A stretch of 64,000 nucleotides of DNA from Pseudomonas triticifolii (GCF_014358015.1 NZ_JACONV010000006.1:168938-232937); one strand, 5' to 3'. Numbered from the stretch's first letter, positions 8,313-18,328 are shown. Made by a program: numbers and translations. Notes: generated by a model not told the origin, from the letters alone.

Positions 8313-9389
8313 ATGAGCTCGATCGCACCGGCCCTGCTTTGCCGTTATCACTATGACCCTCTGGATAGGCTGGTCCTCAGCGCACAGGCGGGACAGGAGA
8401 GCGTGCAGCGTTTTTTTCAAAAGAACCGCCTGACGACACACCTTCAGGGCCAGGCGCAGCGCACACTGCTGCACGCTGATGAACAGTTGCTGGCGCTTCA
8501 GCCTGGACAGAATCAAACGACAACGTCTGTATTGCTCGCGACCGACCAGCAGGCATCGGTCATTGTGACACCTGAGGAGAGGGCTTCATTTACGCCGTAC
8601 GGTCATCGGCATCCTCAAGCCAAACTCATGGATCTGCCCGGCTTTACAGGTCAGCAGGCAGATCCGGTAACCGGGCACTATCTGATGGGTAACGGCTATC
8701 GGGGGTTCAACCCGGTGCTCATGAGGTTCAACAGCCCGGACCGTTTGAGCCCGTTTGGCGACGGTGGTTTGAATGCCTATGCGTATTGCAAGGGGGACCC
8801 GGTTAATCAGATAGATCCGACAGGGCACATACCTGCGTTCATGAAGCCTTTTCGCAAATGGCTAGCGCGCATGAATACACCGCCTCCGGAGGCTAAAGAC
8901 GCCTTCGTGCGCCTGGATCTGAGCAATAAACGAACCGTAAAGAAAGAGATTAATATCTACGATCACGATATCGGGCCAGGACAAAAACAGCTGGTCGTTA
9001 ACGCACATGGCGCACTCCCCGGTATTGCCGATAACAGCACGCTGTACGCGGACCATCAGTACATCGGTGCAGAGCATCTGAGCGCTGAACTAAAGAAACA
9101 AGGCGTCGTGTTCGAAAACTACAAAAGTGCTCACATCATCGCGTGTCACTCTGCAGACACCAGTATGCCGTTCGCAAAACAATTCTCACGTCAAACGGGC
9201 CTCCCCACGTTGGGCTACCAGGGTGTTGTCAATGCTGAAGAAAAGCTGAGTGGCGACACCGTCACAATCGAAATCATGCGTAAGAATCTGTTCGTGCGCT
9301 CTTCTTCAAAAGAACACAAAGCGCGTGGCGCAAGGTTTAGCTATGCACCCGTCTGGTTTGGCCGACGCGACTCGTCCACTGCCCTGTAA
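8313..9389 (+). CDS. Orphan RHS-core protein 3 with caspase-like (clan CD) tip
   Basis: A 358-aa protein. Residues 9-170 form the RHS core (LLCRYHYDPLDRLV, LLATDQQASV, FTGQQADPVTGHYLMGNGYR, FNSPDRLSPFGDGGLNAYAY, GDPVNQIDPTG). The tip (about 185-358) holds a hydrophobic strand ending in His-Gly (QLVVNAHG, His232), then a strand ending in a Cys (SAHIIACHSAD, Cys278), then an amphipathic helix and GLPTLGYQG. A strand-His-Gly followed about 45 residues later by a strand-Cys is the catalytic layout of clan CD peptidases (caspases, C80 toxin domains, CHAT). I infer a cysteine protease or autoprotease; no profile search was run. AGAAGG 8 bp upstream supports the start. No immunity gene follows; the next gene is the convergent fdhA. 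Confidence 0.75.
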   Translation: MSSIAPALLCRYHYDPLDRLVLSAQAGQESVQRFFQKNRLTTHLQGQAQRTLLHADEQLLALQPGQNQTTTSVLLATDQQASVIVTPEERASFTPYGHRHPQAKLMDLPGFTGQQADPVTGHYLMGNGYRGFNPVLMRFNSPDRLSPFGDGGLNAYAYCKGDPVNQIDPTGHIPAFMKPFRKWLARMNTPPPEAKDAFVRLDLSNKRTVKKEINIYDHDIGPGQKQLVVNAHGALPGIADNSTLYADHQYIGAEHLSAELKKQGVVFENYKSAHIIACHSADTSMPFAKQFSRQTGLPTLGYQGVVNAEEKLSGDTVTIEIMRKNLFVRSSSKEHKARGARFSYAPVWFGRRDSSTAL

Positions 9390-9395
9390 TCTGGA

Positions 9396-9417
9396 GCGGG
9401 CAGCCTGAGCTGCCCGC
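9396..9417. terminator. Hairpin between convergent RHS gene 3 and fdhA
   Basis: GCGGGCAG (9396-9403) pairs with CTGCCCGC (9410-9417) over a 6-base loop, 7 bp after the RHS gene 3 stop and 9 bp before the fdhA stop. There is no T run, so termination is inferred from stem strength and position. Confidence 0.45.
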
Positions 9418-9426
9418 CCACCGACA

Positions 9427-10626
9427 TCACGCTGCGCTGAACAACTTGTGCGGATCAATCACAAACTTCTTCGGTACACCCGCATCGAACTCGCCGTAGC
9501 CACGCGGTGCATCATCAAGGCTGATGACTTCGACGCCGACCACGTCAGCGATCTTGATGCGATCCCACATGATGGCTTGCATGAGTTGGCGGTTGTACTT
9601 CATGACTGGCGTCTGCCCAGTGTGGAAGCTGTGGGATTTGGCCCAGCCCAGGCCGAAACGGATGCTGAGGCTGCCCATCTTCGCAGCAGCGTCCACGGCC
9701 CCCGGATCTTCGGTAACGTAAAGGCCGGGAATACCAATCTTGCCAGCCACGCGAACCACGCCCATGAGCGAGTTGAGTACGGTTGCGGGCGCTTCCGACT
9801 GCGCACCGGCATGGCCGTGGCCTCGGGCTTCGAAGCCTACCGCATCGATGGCGCAATCCACTTCCGGCTCGCCCAGCAGCGCTGCGATCTGCTCGTGCAA
9901 CGGCGTGTCCTGGGACAGGTCGGCAATCTCGAATCCCTGAGCCTTGGCGTGAACCAGACGGGTCGGATTGACGTCACCGACGATCACCACGGCTGCGCCC
10001 AGCAGACGCGCCGACGCAGCGGCTGCCAGACCGACCGGCCCGGCACCCGCCACATAGACCGTGCTACCCGGCCCTACACCGGCAGTCACTGCGCCGTGGT
10101 AGCCGGTGGGCAGAATGTCGGAGAGACAGGTCAGGTCGCGGATCTTCTCCATCGCGGCGTCGCGATCCGGCAGTTTGAGCAGGTTGAAGTCCGCATAAGG
10201 CACCAGCACATATTCCGCCTGGCCGCCGACCCAGTCGCCCATGTCGACATAACCATAGGCACCACCGGCGCGGGCAGGGTTTACGGTCAGGCAGACACCG
10301 GTGTGCTGTTCCTTGCAACTGCGGCAGCGGCCGCACGCCACGTTGAAGGGCACGGAGACCAGATCGCCGACTTTCAGATGCTCCACGTCACGGCCGGCTT
10401 CGAGCACTTCGCCAGTAATTTCATGACCGAGCACAAGCCCGGTCTGGGCAGTGGTGCGGCCGCGAACCATGTGCTGGTCCGAGCCGCAGATGTTGGTGGA
10501 CACCACGCGCAGGATGACACCGTGTTCGATGCGCTTGCCGCGTGGATCTTCCATTTTGGGGAAAGGAATGCTTTGCACTTCGACCTTGCCAGCGCCGAGA
10601 TACACTACACCGCGATTACCAGACAT
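9427..10626 (-). CDS. fdhA: Glutathione-independent formaldehyde dehydrogenase
   Basis: A 399-aa zinc-dependent medium-chain dehydrogenase. It oxidises formaldehyde to formate with NAD without needing glutathione. Visible signatures are catalytic zinc ligands Cys47 (NICGSDQH) and His68 (LGHEITGEV), a structural zinc loop at about 97-115 (CGRCRSCKEQHTGVC), and an NAD-binding GAGPVGLAA motif near residue 195. The long insertion and the length match the Pseudomonas putida type. It lies last in the direction of the glyA-soxBDAG-purU operon, so its job here is to remove formaldehyde released by betaine and sarcosine demethylation. A 237-bp gap with a REP element separates it from purU, so it may also have its own promoter. 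Confidence 0.95.
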   Translation of the reverse strand: MSGNRGVVYLGAGKVEVQSIPFPKMEDPRGKRIEHGVILRVVSTNICGSDQHMVRGRTTAQTGLVLGHEITGEVLEAGRDVEHLKVGDLVSVPFNVACGRCRSCKEQHTGVCLTVNPARAGGAYGYVDMGDWVGGQAEYVLVPYADFNLLKLPDRDAAMEKIRDLTCLSDILPTGYHGAVTAGVGPGSTVYVAGAGPVGLAAAASARLLGAAVVIVGDVNPTRLVHAKAQGFEIADLSQDTPLHEQIAALLGEPEVDCAIDAVGFEARGHGHAGAQSEAPATVLNSLMGVVRVAGKIGIPGLYVTEDPGAVDAAAKMGSLSIRFGLGWAKSHSFHTGQTPVMKYNRQLMQAIMWDRIKIADVVGVEVISLDDAPRGYGEFDAGVPKKFVIDPHKLFSAA

Positions 10627-10743
10627 GCTTTCACCTCGCTTTTATTGTGTTGTAGCGGAGAAATGCGCTGCTTTGATGGGTGTTACGGCAACGCATCGAT
10701 TGCTCTGGGTTGCTTGTGTCGTAACTTGCCGAGAAACCATGAC

Positions 10744-10830
10744 GGTGGGAGGAGCTTGCCCGCGATGCCTGTTTTCAGGCGACCTGCGGATAACCGGTCT
10801 GACGCCATCGCCGGCAAGCCGCCTCCCACG
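10744..10830. repeat. REP-like inverted repeat between purU and fdhA
   Basis: GTGGGAGGAGCTTGCCCGCG at the left and CGCCGGCAAGCCGCCTCCCA at the right form two facing palindromic units, as in Pseudomonas REP/BIME elements. The same family recurs at 32447-32532. Confidence 0.7.
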
Positions 10831-10863
10831 GTTCGGTGATTCCTGTGATTGTGTTGTGAAACC

Positions 10864-11721
10864 CTACAAAACCACCGTCCTGTTGGCGTTGAGAAACACC
10901 CGCCGTTCAATGTGATAGCCCACTGCGCGAGCCAGTGTCAGCCCTTCAATGTCCCGGCCCTTGGCGATCAGGTCTTCGGGGTAGTGACTGTGATCGACCA
11001 CTTCGACGCCCTGCGCAATGATCGGACCTTCGTCCAGGTCGTTGTTGATGTAATGCGCCGTCGCCCCCACCAGTTTCACGCCCTTGTTGTAGGCCTGATG
11101 GTAGGGCTTGGCCCCTTTGAAACCGGGTAGCAGCGAGTGGTGAATGTTGATCGCCTTGCCATCGAGCTTGCGGCACAGATCCGGTGACAGCACTTGCATG
11201 TAGCGGGCAAGGATCACCAGTTCGGCACCCGATTCTTCGATGACCTGCCAGACTCTGGCCTCCTGCGCAGGCTTGTCGTTGGGGTCGAGTGGGAAATGGT
11301 AGTACGCAATTCCATGCCACGCTGCCAACGGCTCAAGATCGGGGTGATTGGACACCACCGCGACCACGTCCATGGACAGCTGATTGATGCGCTGGCGGTA
11401 CAGCAGGTCATTCAGGCAATGGTCCGCCTTGGAAACCATGATCACCACTTTCGGCCGGTAGTTGGGTGCCGTCAGTTCGAAGATCATGCCGAACGCACTG
11501 CCCCGCTCGGCCAGGCCTGCCCGGAAACCTTCCTCGTCGAAGCCTTCTGGCTGACGAAATTCGACGCGAATGAAAAAGCGCCCCGACAGGCGATCATCGA
11601 ACGAATGGTGCTCGGTCACGTAGCAACCCTGCTCGAACAAAAAGCGGGTCACGGCATCCACCGTACCCAGCACACTGGGGCAGTCGGCAGTCAAAATCCA
11701 TGTATCGGGGGCACGACTCAT
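10864..11721 (-). CDS. purU: Formyltetrahydrofolate deformylase
   Basis: A 285-aa enzyme that hydrolyses 10-formyl-THF to formate and THF. An N-terminal ACT domain (residues about 8-85, TADCPSVLGTVDAVTRFLFE) is followed by a formyltransferase-fold domain with the catalytic Asn-His-Asp set in INIHHSLLPGF and LDEGPIIAQ. It follows soxG by 71 bp in the same direction. That position, as in other pseudomonads, ties it to recycling the folate one-carbon units produced by sarcosine oxidase. Length is normal. Confidence 0.93.
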   Translation of the reverse strand: MSRAPDTWILTADCPSVLGTVDAVTRFLFEQGCYVTEHHSFDDRLSGRFFIRVEFRQPEGFDEEGFRAGLAERGSAFGMIFELTAPNYRPKVVIMVSKADHCLNDLLYRQRINQLSMDVVAVVSNHPDLEPLAAWHGIAYYHFPLDPNDKPAQEARVWQVIEESGAELVILARYMQVLSPDLCRKLDGKAINIHHSLLPGFKGAKPYHQAYNKGVKLVGATAHYINNDLDEGPIIAQGVEVVDHSHYPEDLIAKGRDIEGLTLARAVGYHIERRVFLNANRTVVL

Positions 11722-11792
11722 TACGCGATTACTCCTGGATCCTCATCGCCTGTCAGGTCTTTGCAAAGACGCTGGATCAGACACCACTCACT

Positions 11793-12425
11793 TCACGCCT
11801 GAATACTCAAACCATATTCTGCTGACGCATCCTGCAACCACAGCCACCAGTAATCGGCGAAGCTGCGACGAATCAGCAACTCCCAGGTTTCTTCGCCCGT
11901 GCGACGGATCACCAGTTGCGACTTGGCGAACACCGTGCCGACGGCCTTGCCCACCGGAAAGTTGTCCGGGTGTACGTCGTAGCTGGTGGACTTCATCAAG
12001 ACCTGACGCACCTTTGGCCCGGTCAGCTCAAGGATCGACTGGCCGCCGCTGACGTTGACGATTGCGATGTGCAAACCGGCCAGCGCTTCACGCAGTTTCT
12101 GTTCGGCAGCAAGCTCTTCGCCGGTCGGTACGATCAGCAGCCACTCATCCGGGCCCATCCACTGCAGCGAGCTTTCACCCCGGGTGACCAGCATCAGTGC
12201 GGCAGGCAACTCCATACCGAGCGCCTTGTGCACGCCAGCGGCAAACGCAGGATCGTGGGCATCACCCCGAAGGGTCAGATGGCCCAGCAATTTCTTCTCG
12301 CGCAAAAACACACCCGGATTGGCGCGGCCTTTGCCGACGAGGCTTTCAAGACTCGCATGGAACAACGGCGACTCGGCTTTGACGTCGGTGGTCGGGCGTT
12401 GTGGGTAAACATTGACTGTGGTCAT
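11793..12425 (-). CDS. soxG: Sarcosine oxidase gamma subunit
   Basis: A 210-aa subunit of heterotetrameric sarcosine oxidase. The family is recognised by LRGDAHDPAFAAGVHKALG, LGPDEWLLIVP-type spacing (here MGPDEWLLIVPTG) and VSGGQSILELTGPKVRQVL. It has no cofactor of its own that I can see and resembles the GcvT/YgfZ fold. It is 52 bp downstream of soxA, in the same transcript. Confidence 0.92.
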   Translation of the reverse strand: MTTVNVYPQRPTTDVKAESPLFHASLESLVGKGRANPGVFLREKKLLGHLTLRGDAHDPAFAAGVHKALGMELPAALMLVTRGESSLQWMGPDEWLLIVPTGEELAAEQKLREALAGLHIAIVNVSGGQSILELTGPKVRQVLMKSTSYDVHPDNFPVGKAVGTVFAKSQLVIRRTGEETWELLIRRSFADYWWLWLQDASAEYGLSIQA

Positions 12426-12477
12426 GGATCACCTGCTTTGAATTCTGTTGTACAGCCCAGCGTGCGGAAACGACCGT

Positions 12478-15400
12478 TTATTCGACGTTCTGATGATCGC
12501 CCTTCGGATCGAAGAACACCGACGAAACGATCTCGGCTTCAATCACGCTGCCATCGGCCAACGGTGCGAATACCCGTTCGCCCATGCGGTTCAGGCCGCC
12601 CTTGACCACGCCCAGCGCGAACGAATAGCCCAGCGAGTTGTGCGCGTAGCTGGAGGTCACGTGACCGACCATGCTCATCGGGATTGTCTGCTTGGTGTCG
12701 AACACCAGTTGCGCGCCTTCCGGCAGCCATTTGGTCGGATCAACCGGCTTGAGCCCGACCAGTTGCTTGCGCTGTTCGCGCACGCAGTCTTCCCGGTTCA
12801 TGCCGCGCCAGCCGATCCATGAAAACGGCTTGGTACGACCGACACACCAGCCCATGTTCAGGTCGTCCGGCGTCATCGAGCCGTCGGTGTCCTGACCGAC
12901 GATGATGAAACCCTTCTCGGCCCGCAGCACGTGCATGGTTTCTGTGCCATACGGTGTCAGGTCGTACTGCTTGCCTGCCTCGATGATCTTTTCCAGTACG
13001 CCCATCGCGTAGTCGGCCTGGACGTTGACCTCGTAGGACAGCTCGCCGGTAAAGGAGATGCGGAACACCCGGGCCGGTACGCCTGCGACCAAACCTTCTT
13101 TCCAGGTCATGAACGGGAACGCTTCGCGGCCCAGGTCGATATCGGTGACTTCACTGAGCAGTTTGCGGCTATTGGGGCCGGACAGCGTCAGGGTCGCCCA
13201 GTGGTCGGTCACCGACGTGAAGTACACCTTCAGGTCTGGCCATTCGGTCTGCTGATAGATTTCCAGCCATTGCAGAACGCGTGCAGCGCCGCCGGTGGTG
13301 GTGGTCATCAGGAAGTGGTTGTCGGCGATGCAGGCCGTCACGCCGTCATCGAAGACCATGCCGTCTTCCTTGCACATCAGGCCGTAACGCGCCTTGCCCA
13401 CGTCCAGTTTGGTCCAGGCGTTGGTGTAGATGCGGTTCAGAAACTCACGGGCATCGGGCCCTTGAATGTCGATTTTGCCCAGTGTCGAGGCATCCAGCAG
13501 ACCCACGCTGGCGCGCACAGCCTTGCATTCGCGGGCGACGGCAGCGTGCATGTCTTCGCCATTTTTCGGAAAGTACCAAGGACGCTTCCACTGACCGACG
13601 TCCTCGAACTCGGCACCGTTTCGCACATGCCACGCGTGCAACGCAGTGAAACGCACCGGCTCGAAAACATGCCCGCAATGCCGACCGGCAATCGCGCCGA
13701 AGGTCACCGGCGTGTAGTTGGGACGGAACATGGTGGTGCCCATTTCCGGGATCGACACGTTCAGCGAGCGAGCGGCAATGGCCAGACCGTTGACGTTACC
13801 CAGTTTGCCCTGATCGGTGCCAAAACCCAGCGCGGTGTAGCGCTTGACGTGTTCGACGGACTCGAAGCCCTCACGGGTCGCCAGCTCGATAGCGGCTGCG
13901 GTCACATCGTTTTGCAGATCGACGAATTGCTTGGGCGCACGAGCGGTACCTTTTTCGTGCGGTACCTGGAACAGCGCCAGGGTCGGTTCTTCAGCGCGGG
14001 TGAGGGCTTTGGGCATGACGCCTTCGACCACCTTGAAACCCGCTTCGCTGGCCGCGCGCACGCCACCTTCGAAACCATCCGCCAGGCTGTCCGCCAGGCT
14101 GTAGACACCATTTACGCCGCCGACACACACTCGCCTCTGCGGCGCTTCGCCCGGCACGAAACCGAGAATGTCTTCACGCCAGACCGGCTTGCCGCCCAGG
14201 TGCGATGCCAAGTGAACGATCGGGCTGTAACCGCCAGAGCTGGCCACCAGGTCGCACTCCAGCCATTCACCGGGACTGGTCACGTTGTGTGATTTGACGT
14301 CGATGGCGGCGACACGTGCAGCCGTCACGCGCTTGGTGCCCCGGGCTTCGATCACTGCGCTGCCGGTCAGGATGCGAATGCCTTTGGCGCGCGCCTCTTC
14401 CACCAGCGGACCACGCGGGTTATGACGTGCATCGGCAATCGCCACCACGGGCAGACTGGCGTCGAGCCAGTCCAGTGCAACGCGATAGGCATGGTCGTTG
14501 TTGGTGGACAGCACAAGCTTTTTGCCCGGTGCCACGCCGTAGCGACGCACGTAGGTGGAGACCGCGCCGGCCAGCATATTGCCGGGCACATCGTTGTTGC
14601 CGTAGACCAGCGGACGTTCGTGGGTGCCGGTCGCCAGCACCACGCGCCTGGCACGGACGCGGTGCATGCGCTGACGCACCATGCCGATCGGCGCACGGTC
14701 GCCGAGGTGATCGGTCAGGCGCTCGTGAATCGTCAGGAAGTTGTGATCGTGATAGCCGTTGACCGTGGCGCGAGGCAACAGGGTCACGTTACGCAGGCCT
14801 TTGAGCTCGGCAACCACAGTAGCGACCCATTCAACGGCCGGTTTGCCATCCAGGCTCTCACGGCTGTCGAGCAGGCTGCCGCCGAACTCCTCCTGCTCGT
14901 CGGCCAGAATCACACGAGCGCCACTGCGCGCTGCAGCCAGCGCTGCCGCGAGGCCTGCAGGGCCTGCGCCGACAATCAGCACGTCGCAGTGCTGGTTCAT
15001 CGCATCGTAGCTGTCAGGGTCGTTCTCGGTCGGCGAGCGGCCCAGGCCTGCGGCCTTGCGGATGTACTTCTCGTACGTCATCCAGAACGACTGCGGGTAC
15101 ATGAACGTCTTGTAGTAGAAGCCCGGCGGCATCAGCTTGCCGCCGACCTTGCCGAGAATGCCCATCACATCGTTGTTCACACTCGGCCAGCCATTGGTGC
15201 TGGTCGCGACCAGACCCGAATAGAGAGCTTGCTGAGTCGCTCGCACGTTGGGAATCTGCGTGGCTTCGGTCGCGCCGATCTGCAATACGGCGTTCGGCTC
15301 TTCGGAACCTGCCGCGAAAATGCCGCGTGGTCGCGAGTACTTGAAGCTGCGACCGATGATATCAACACCATTGGCCAGCAGCGCGGACGCCAGGGAGTCA

Positions 15401-15498
15401 CCCTCAAAGCCCTGATAGGTCTGACCGTTGAAGGTGAAATTCAGCACCTTGCTACGGTTGATACGGCCGCCGTTGGGCAGTCGGTTGTTCTGGCTCAT
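12478..15498 (-). CDS. soxA: Sarcosine oxidase alpha subunit
   Basis: A 1006-aa subunit. The N-terminal part has a 2Fe-2S-ferredoxin-like fold region (FTFNGQTYQGFEGDSLASALLANG), followed by a dinucleotide-binding domain (VLIVGAGPAGLAAALAAARSGA, about residues 172-193) and a C-terminal GcvT-like folate domain from about residue 620 that transfers the methyl group as 5,10-methylene-THF. I chose ATG 15498 (MSQNNRLPNGGR), which overlaps the soxD stop by four bases (ATGA). The frame stays open 41 codons further, but that stretch is the out-of-frame soxD 3' end. Confidence 0.95.
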   Translation of the reverse strand: MSQNNRLPNGGRINRSKVLNFTFNGQTYQGFEGDSLASALLANGVDIIGRSFKYSRPRGIFAAGSEEPNAVLQIGATEATQIPNVRATQQALYSGLVATSTNGWPSVNNDVMGILGKVGGKLMPPGFYYKTFMYPQSFWMTYEKYIRKAAGLGRSPTENDPDSYDAMNQHCDVLIVGAGPAGLAAALAAARSGARVILADEQEEFGGSLLDSRESLDGKPAVEWVATVVAELKGLRNVTLLPRATVNGYHDHNFLTIHERLTDHLGDRAPIGMVRQRMHRVRARRVVLATGTHERPLVYGNNDVPGNMLAGAVSTYVRRYGVAPGKKLVLSTNNDHAYRVALDWLDASLPVVAIADARHNPRGPLVEEARAKGIRILTGSAVIEARGTKRVTAARVAAIDVKSHNVTSPGEWLECDLVASSGGYSPIVHLASHLGGKPVWREDILGFVPGEAPQRRVCVGGVNGVYSLADSLADGFEGGVRAASEAGFKVVEGVMPKALTRAEEPTLALFQVPHEKGTARAPKQFVDLQNDVTAAAIELATREGFESVEHVKRYTALGFGTDQGKLGNVNGLAIAARSLNVSIPEMGTTMFRPNYTPVTFGAIAGRHCGHVFEPVRFTALHAWHVRNGAEFEDVGQWKRPWYFPKNGEDMHAAVARECKAVRASVGLLDASTLGKIDIQGPDAREFLNRIYTNAWTKLDVGKARYGLMCKEDGMVFDDGVTACIADNHFLMTTTTGGAARVLQWLEIYQQTEWPDLKVYFTSVTDHWATLTLSGPNSRKLLSEVTDIDLGREAFPFMTWKEGLVAGVPARVFRISFTGELSYEVNVQADYAMGVLEKIIEAGKQYDLTPYGTETMHVLRAEKGFIIVGQDTDGSMTPDDLNMGWCVGRTKPFSWIGWRGMNREDCVREQRKQLVGLKPVDPTKWLPEGAQLVFDTKQTIPMSMVGHVTSSYAHNSLGYSFALGVVKGGLNRMGERVFAPLADGSVIEAEIVSSVFFDPKGDHQNVE

Positions 15499-15791
15499 AC
15501 CTTGTCTCCCTTGTCCGTGAACTGCGGCTTGGCGCCGATCGGATAGGTCTCGAGAATCTCGTAGGTCACGGTGTTTCGCGTGGCGTTGAAGTACTGACGG
15601 CAACCGGCTGCGTGAATCCACAGCTCGTGGTGCAGGCCACGCGGGTTATCGCGGAAGAACATGTAATCGCCCCACTGCTCGTCAGTGCAGGCACCCGGAT
15701 CGAGCGGACGCGGAATGTGCGCCTGGCCTGATGCGTGAAATTCCTCTTCGGAGCGCAGTTCGCCACAGTGAGGACAGAAGATATGCAACAT
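15495..15791 (-). CDS. soxD: Sarcosine oxidase delta subunit
   Basis: A 98-aa zinc-binding subunit. Cys6 and Cys9 (FCPHCGELRSEEEF) with His59 and Cys63 (HAAGCRQYF) form the expected zinc site. The conserved centre WGDYMFFRDNPRG and WIHAAGCRQYF are typical of SoxD. It is translationally coupled to soxA through a 4-bp overlap and starts 15 bp after the soxB stop. Confidence 0.95.
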   Translation of the reverse strand: MLHIFCPHCGELRSEEEFHASGQAHIPRPLDPGACTDEQWGDYMFFRDNPRGLHHELWIHAAGCRQYFNATRNTVTYEILETYPIGAKPQFTDKGDKV

Positions 15792-15806
15792 GGGTATTTC
15801 TCCTGT

Positions 15807-17057
15807 TTAGTGGGCGACCGCGGCTGCGCCGTGTTCGTCAATGAGTGCGCCGTTGTGAAAACGATCAATGGAGAATGGCTTGGCCAACGGGTGCATCTCG
15901 CCTTTGGCCAGGCTTGCGGCAAATACGTTGCCCGAGCCTGGTGTGGCCTTGAAGCCGCCCGTGCCCCAACCGCAGTTGAAGAACATGTTCGGGACCGGCG
16001 TCTTGGAAATGATCGGGCAGGCATCCGGCGTGGTGTCGACGATGCCGCCCCACTGGCGGTTCATGCGCACGCGCGACAGCACCGGGAACATCTCGACGAT
16101 GGCCTGGATGGTGTGTTCGATCACCGGATACGAACCGCGCTGGCCGTAGCCGACCCAGCTGTCGATACCGGCACCGATCACCAGGTCGCCCTTGTCGGAC
16201 TGGCTGATGTAGCCGTGTACGGCGTTGGACATGATGACGCTGTCGATGATGGGTTTGATCGGCTCGGACACCAGCGCCTGAAGCGGATGAGACTCGATCG
16301 GCAGACGGAAGCCGGCCAGTTTGGCCATGTGGCCCGAGTTGCCTGCGGTCACAACGCCGACGCGCTTGGCCCCGATGAAACCCTTATTGGTTTCGACACC
16401 GATGCACACGCCGTTTTCCTTGCGAAAACCGATCACTTCGGTCTGCTGGATCAGGTCCACGCCCAGTGCATCGGCGGCACGCGCAAAGCCCCAGGCCACG
16501 GCATCGTGACGGGCAACGCCACCGCGGCGCTGAACGGTCGCGCCGATGATCGGGTAACGGGTGTTCTTCGAGCAGTCCAGATACGGAATTTCTTGCGCAA
16601 CCTGCTGGCCGTTGAGCAACTCGCCATCCACGCCATTGAGGCGGTTGGCGCTGACACGGCGCTCGGAATCACGCATGTCCTGCAGGGTATGGCAAAGGTT
16701 GTACACGCCACGCTGGGAGAACATGACGTTGTAGTTCAGGTCCTGTGACAGGCCTTCCCACAACTTCATCGCGTGCTCATACAGGTGAGCCGATTCGTCC
16801 CACAGGTAGTTGGAGCGCACGATGGTGGTGTTACGCGCCGTGTTGCCGCCGCCCAGCCAGCCTTTCTCAACCACGGCAACGTTGGTGATGCCATGCTCTT
16901 TGGCCAGATAGTAGGCCGTGGCCAGACCGTGCCCGCCGCCGCCAACGATGACCACGTCGTACACCTTCTTCGGGGTCGGCGTACGCCACATGCGCTGCCA
17001 GTTCTCGTGGTGGCTGAGGGAGTGCTTGAGAAGGCCGAAGCCTGAGTAATGCTGCAT
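15807..17057 (-). CDS. soxB: Sarcosine oxidase beta subunit
   Basis: A 416-aa flavoprotein of the DAO family. [19 protein letters not shown] near residue 36 binds [19 protein letters not shown] carries the His expected to hold covalent FMN. The C-terminal [14 protein letters not shown] closes the FAD site. This is the sarcosine-oxidising subunit. It begins the soxBDAG order, 17 bp after glyA. Confidence 0.95.
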   Translation of the reverse strand: MQHYSGFGLLKHSLSHHENWQRMWRTPTPKKVYDVVIVGGGGHGLATAYYLAKEHGITNVAVVEKGWLGGGNTARNTTIVRSNYLWDESAHLYEHAMKLWEGLSQDLNYNVMFSQRGVYNLCHTLQDMRDSERRVSANRLNGVDGELLNGQQVAQEIPYLDCSKNTRYPIIGATVQRRGGVARHDAVAWGFARAADALGVDLIQQTEVIGFRKENGVCIGVETNKGFIGAKRVGVVTAGNSGHMAKLAGFRLPIESHPLQALVSEPIKPIIDSVIMSNAVHGYISQSDKGDLVIGAGIDSWVGYGQRGSYPVIEHTIQAIVEMFPVLSRVRMNRQWGGIVDTTPDACPIISKTPVPNMFFNCGWGTGGFKATPGSGNVFAASLAKGEMHPLAKPFSIDRFHNGALIDEHGAAAVAH

Positions 17058-17074
17058 GTAGGGCTACTCCTGAC

Positions 17075-18328
17075 TCAGCGATAAACCGGGAAATCGGAAC
17101 ACAGTGCGGCGACCTGACTCGCAACGTTGGCCTCGACATCGGCGTCACCGAGGTTGTCGAGGATGTCGCAGATCCAGCCCGCCAGTTCGATGCACTGAGT
17201 CACCTTGAAACCGCGACTGGTCACCGCCGGGGTGCCGATACGCAGACCGGACGTCACGAACGGCGATTGCGGGTCGTTGGGCACCGAGTTCTTGTTGACG
17301 GTGATGTGCGCACGCCCCAGTGCAGCGTCGGCGTCCTTGCCGGTCAGGCCCTGACGGATCAGGCTGACCAGAAACAGGTGGTTGTCAGTGCCGCCGGAAA
17401 CGACATCGAAGCCGCGATCAATGAACACCTGTGCCATGGCCTGGGCGTTATCGATCACTTGTTGTTGATAGGCTTTGAAACCTGGCTCCATGGCTTCCTT
17501 GAAGCACACAGCCTTGGCGGCGATGACATGCATCAGCGGGCCGCCCTGACCGCCGGGGAACACGGCGGAGTTGAATTTCTTTTCGAGCTCTTCGTTGGCC
17601 CTGGCCAGAATCAGGCCGCCACGCGGGCCGCGCAGGGTCTTGTGGGTCGTGGTGGTGACGACGTCGGCATAAGGCAGCGGGTTCGGGTACAGGCCTGCGG
17701 CCACCAGACCTGCCACGTGAGCCATGTCGACTAACAGGTAGGCACCGACCTTGTCGGCGATTTCCCGGAAGCGCGGGAAATCCAGCGTCTTGGAGTAGGC
17801 CGAGAAACCGGCAATGATCATCTTCGGCTTGCTTTCCAGCGCGAGACGCTCGACTTCGTCGTAGTCGATCAGGCCGGTGTGAGTGTCGATGCCGTATTGC
17901 ACAGCGTTGTACAGCTTGCCGGAGAAGCTGACTTTCGCGCCGTGAGTCAGGTGACCGCCATGGGCCAGGCTCATGCCCAGCACGGTGTCGCCAGCCTGCA
18001 GCAGCGCCAGATAGACCGAAGCGTTTGCCTGACTGCCGGAGTGCGGCTGGACGTTGGCGTAATCGGCACCGAACAGTTGTTTGGCGCGCTCGATGGCCAG
18101 TTGCTCGACCTTGTCGACATGCTCGCAACCGCCGTAATAGCGCTTGCCGGGATAGCCTTCGGCGTACTTGTTGGTCAGGCCGCTGCCCTGGGCCTGCATG
18201 ACGCGCTTGCTGGTGTAGTTCTCCGAGGCGATCAGCTCGATATGGTCTTCCTGACGCTGCTCCTCGGCATTCATCGCCGCCAACAGTGCGTCGTCATAAC
18301 CCTGGATCTGGTCTTGCTTGCTGAACAT
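17075..18328 (-). CDS. glyA: Serine hydroxymethyltransferase
   Basis: A 417-aa PLP enzyme that joins glycine and methylene-THF into serine. It has the PLP lysine motif [16 protein letters not shown], the substrate block [11 protein letters not shown], and the normal length. It is the first gene of the glyA-soxBDAG-purU-fdhA series, so sarcosine carbon leaves as serine. GGGAGAAC upstream gives a good ribosome site. In P. aeruginosa the equivalent operon answers to sarcosine through SouR and GbdR; I could not locate their sites here. Confidence 0.95.
   Translation of the reverse strand: MFSKQDQIQGYDDALLAAMNAEEQRQEDHIELIASENYTSKRVMQAQGSGLTNKYAEGYPGKRYYGGCEHVDKVEQLAIERAKQLFGADYANVQPHSGSQANASVYLALLQAGDTVLGMSLAHGGHLTHGAKVSFSGKLYNAVQYGIDTHTGLIDYDEVERLALESKPKMIIAGFSAYSKTLDFPRFREIADKVGAYLLVDMAHVAGLVAAGLYPNPLPYADVVTTTTHKTLRGPRGGLILARANEELEKKFNSAVFPGGQGGPLMHVIAAKAVCFKEAMEPGFKAYQQQVIDNAQAMAQVFIDRGFDVVSGGTDNHLFLVSLIRQGLTGKDADAALGRAHITVNKNSVPNDPQSPFVTSGLRIGTPAVTSRGFKVTQCIELAGWICDILDNLGDADVEANVASQVAALCSDFPVYR

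Noticed and set aside
15499..15621. 41-codon N-terminal extension of SoxA
   Set aside because: It reads through the soxD 3' end out of frame. The ATG at 15498 overlaps the soxD stop and begins the conserved protein.
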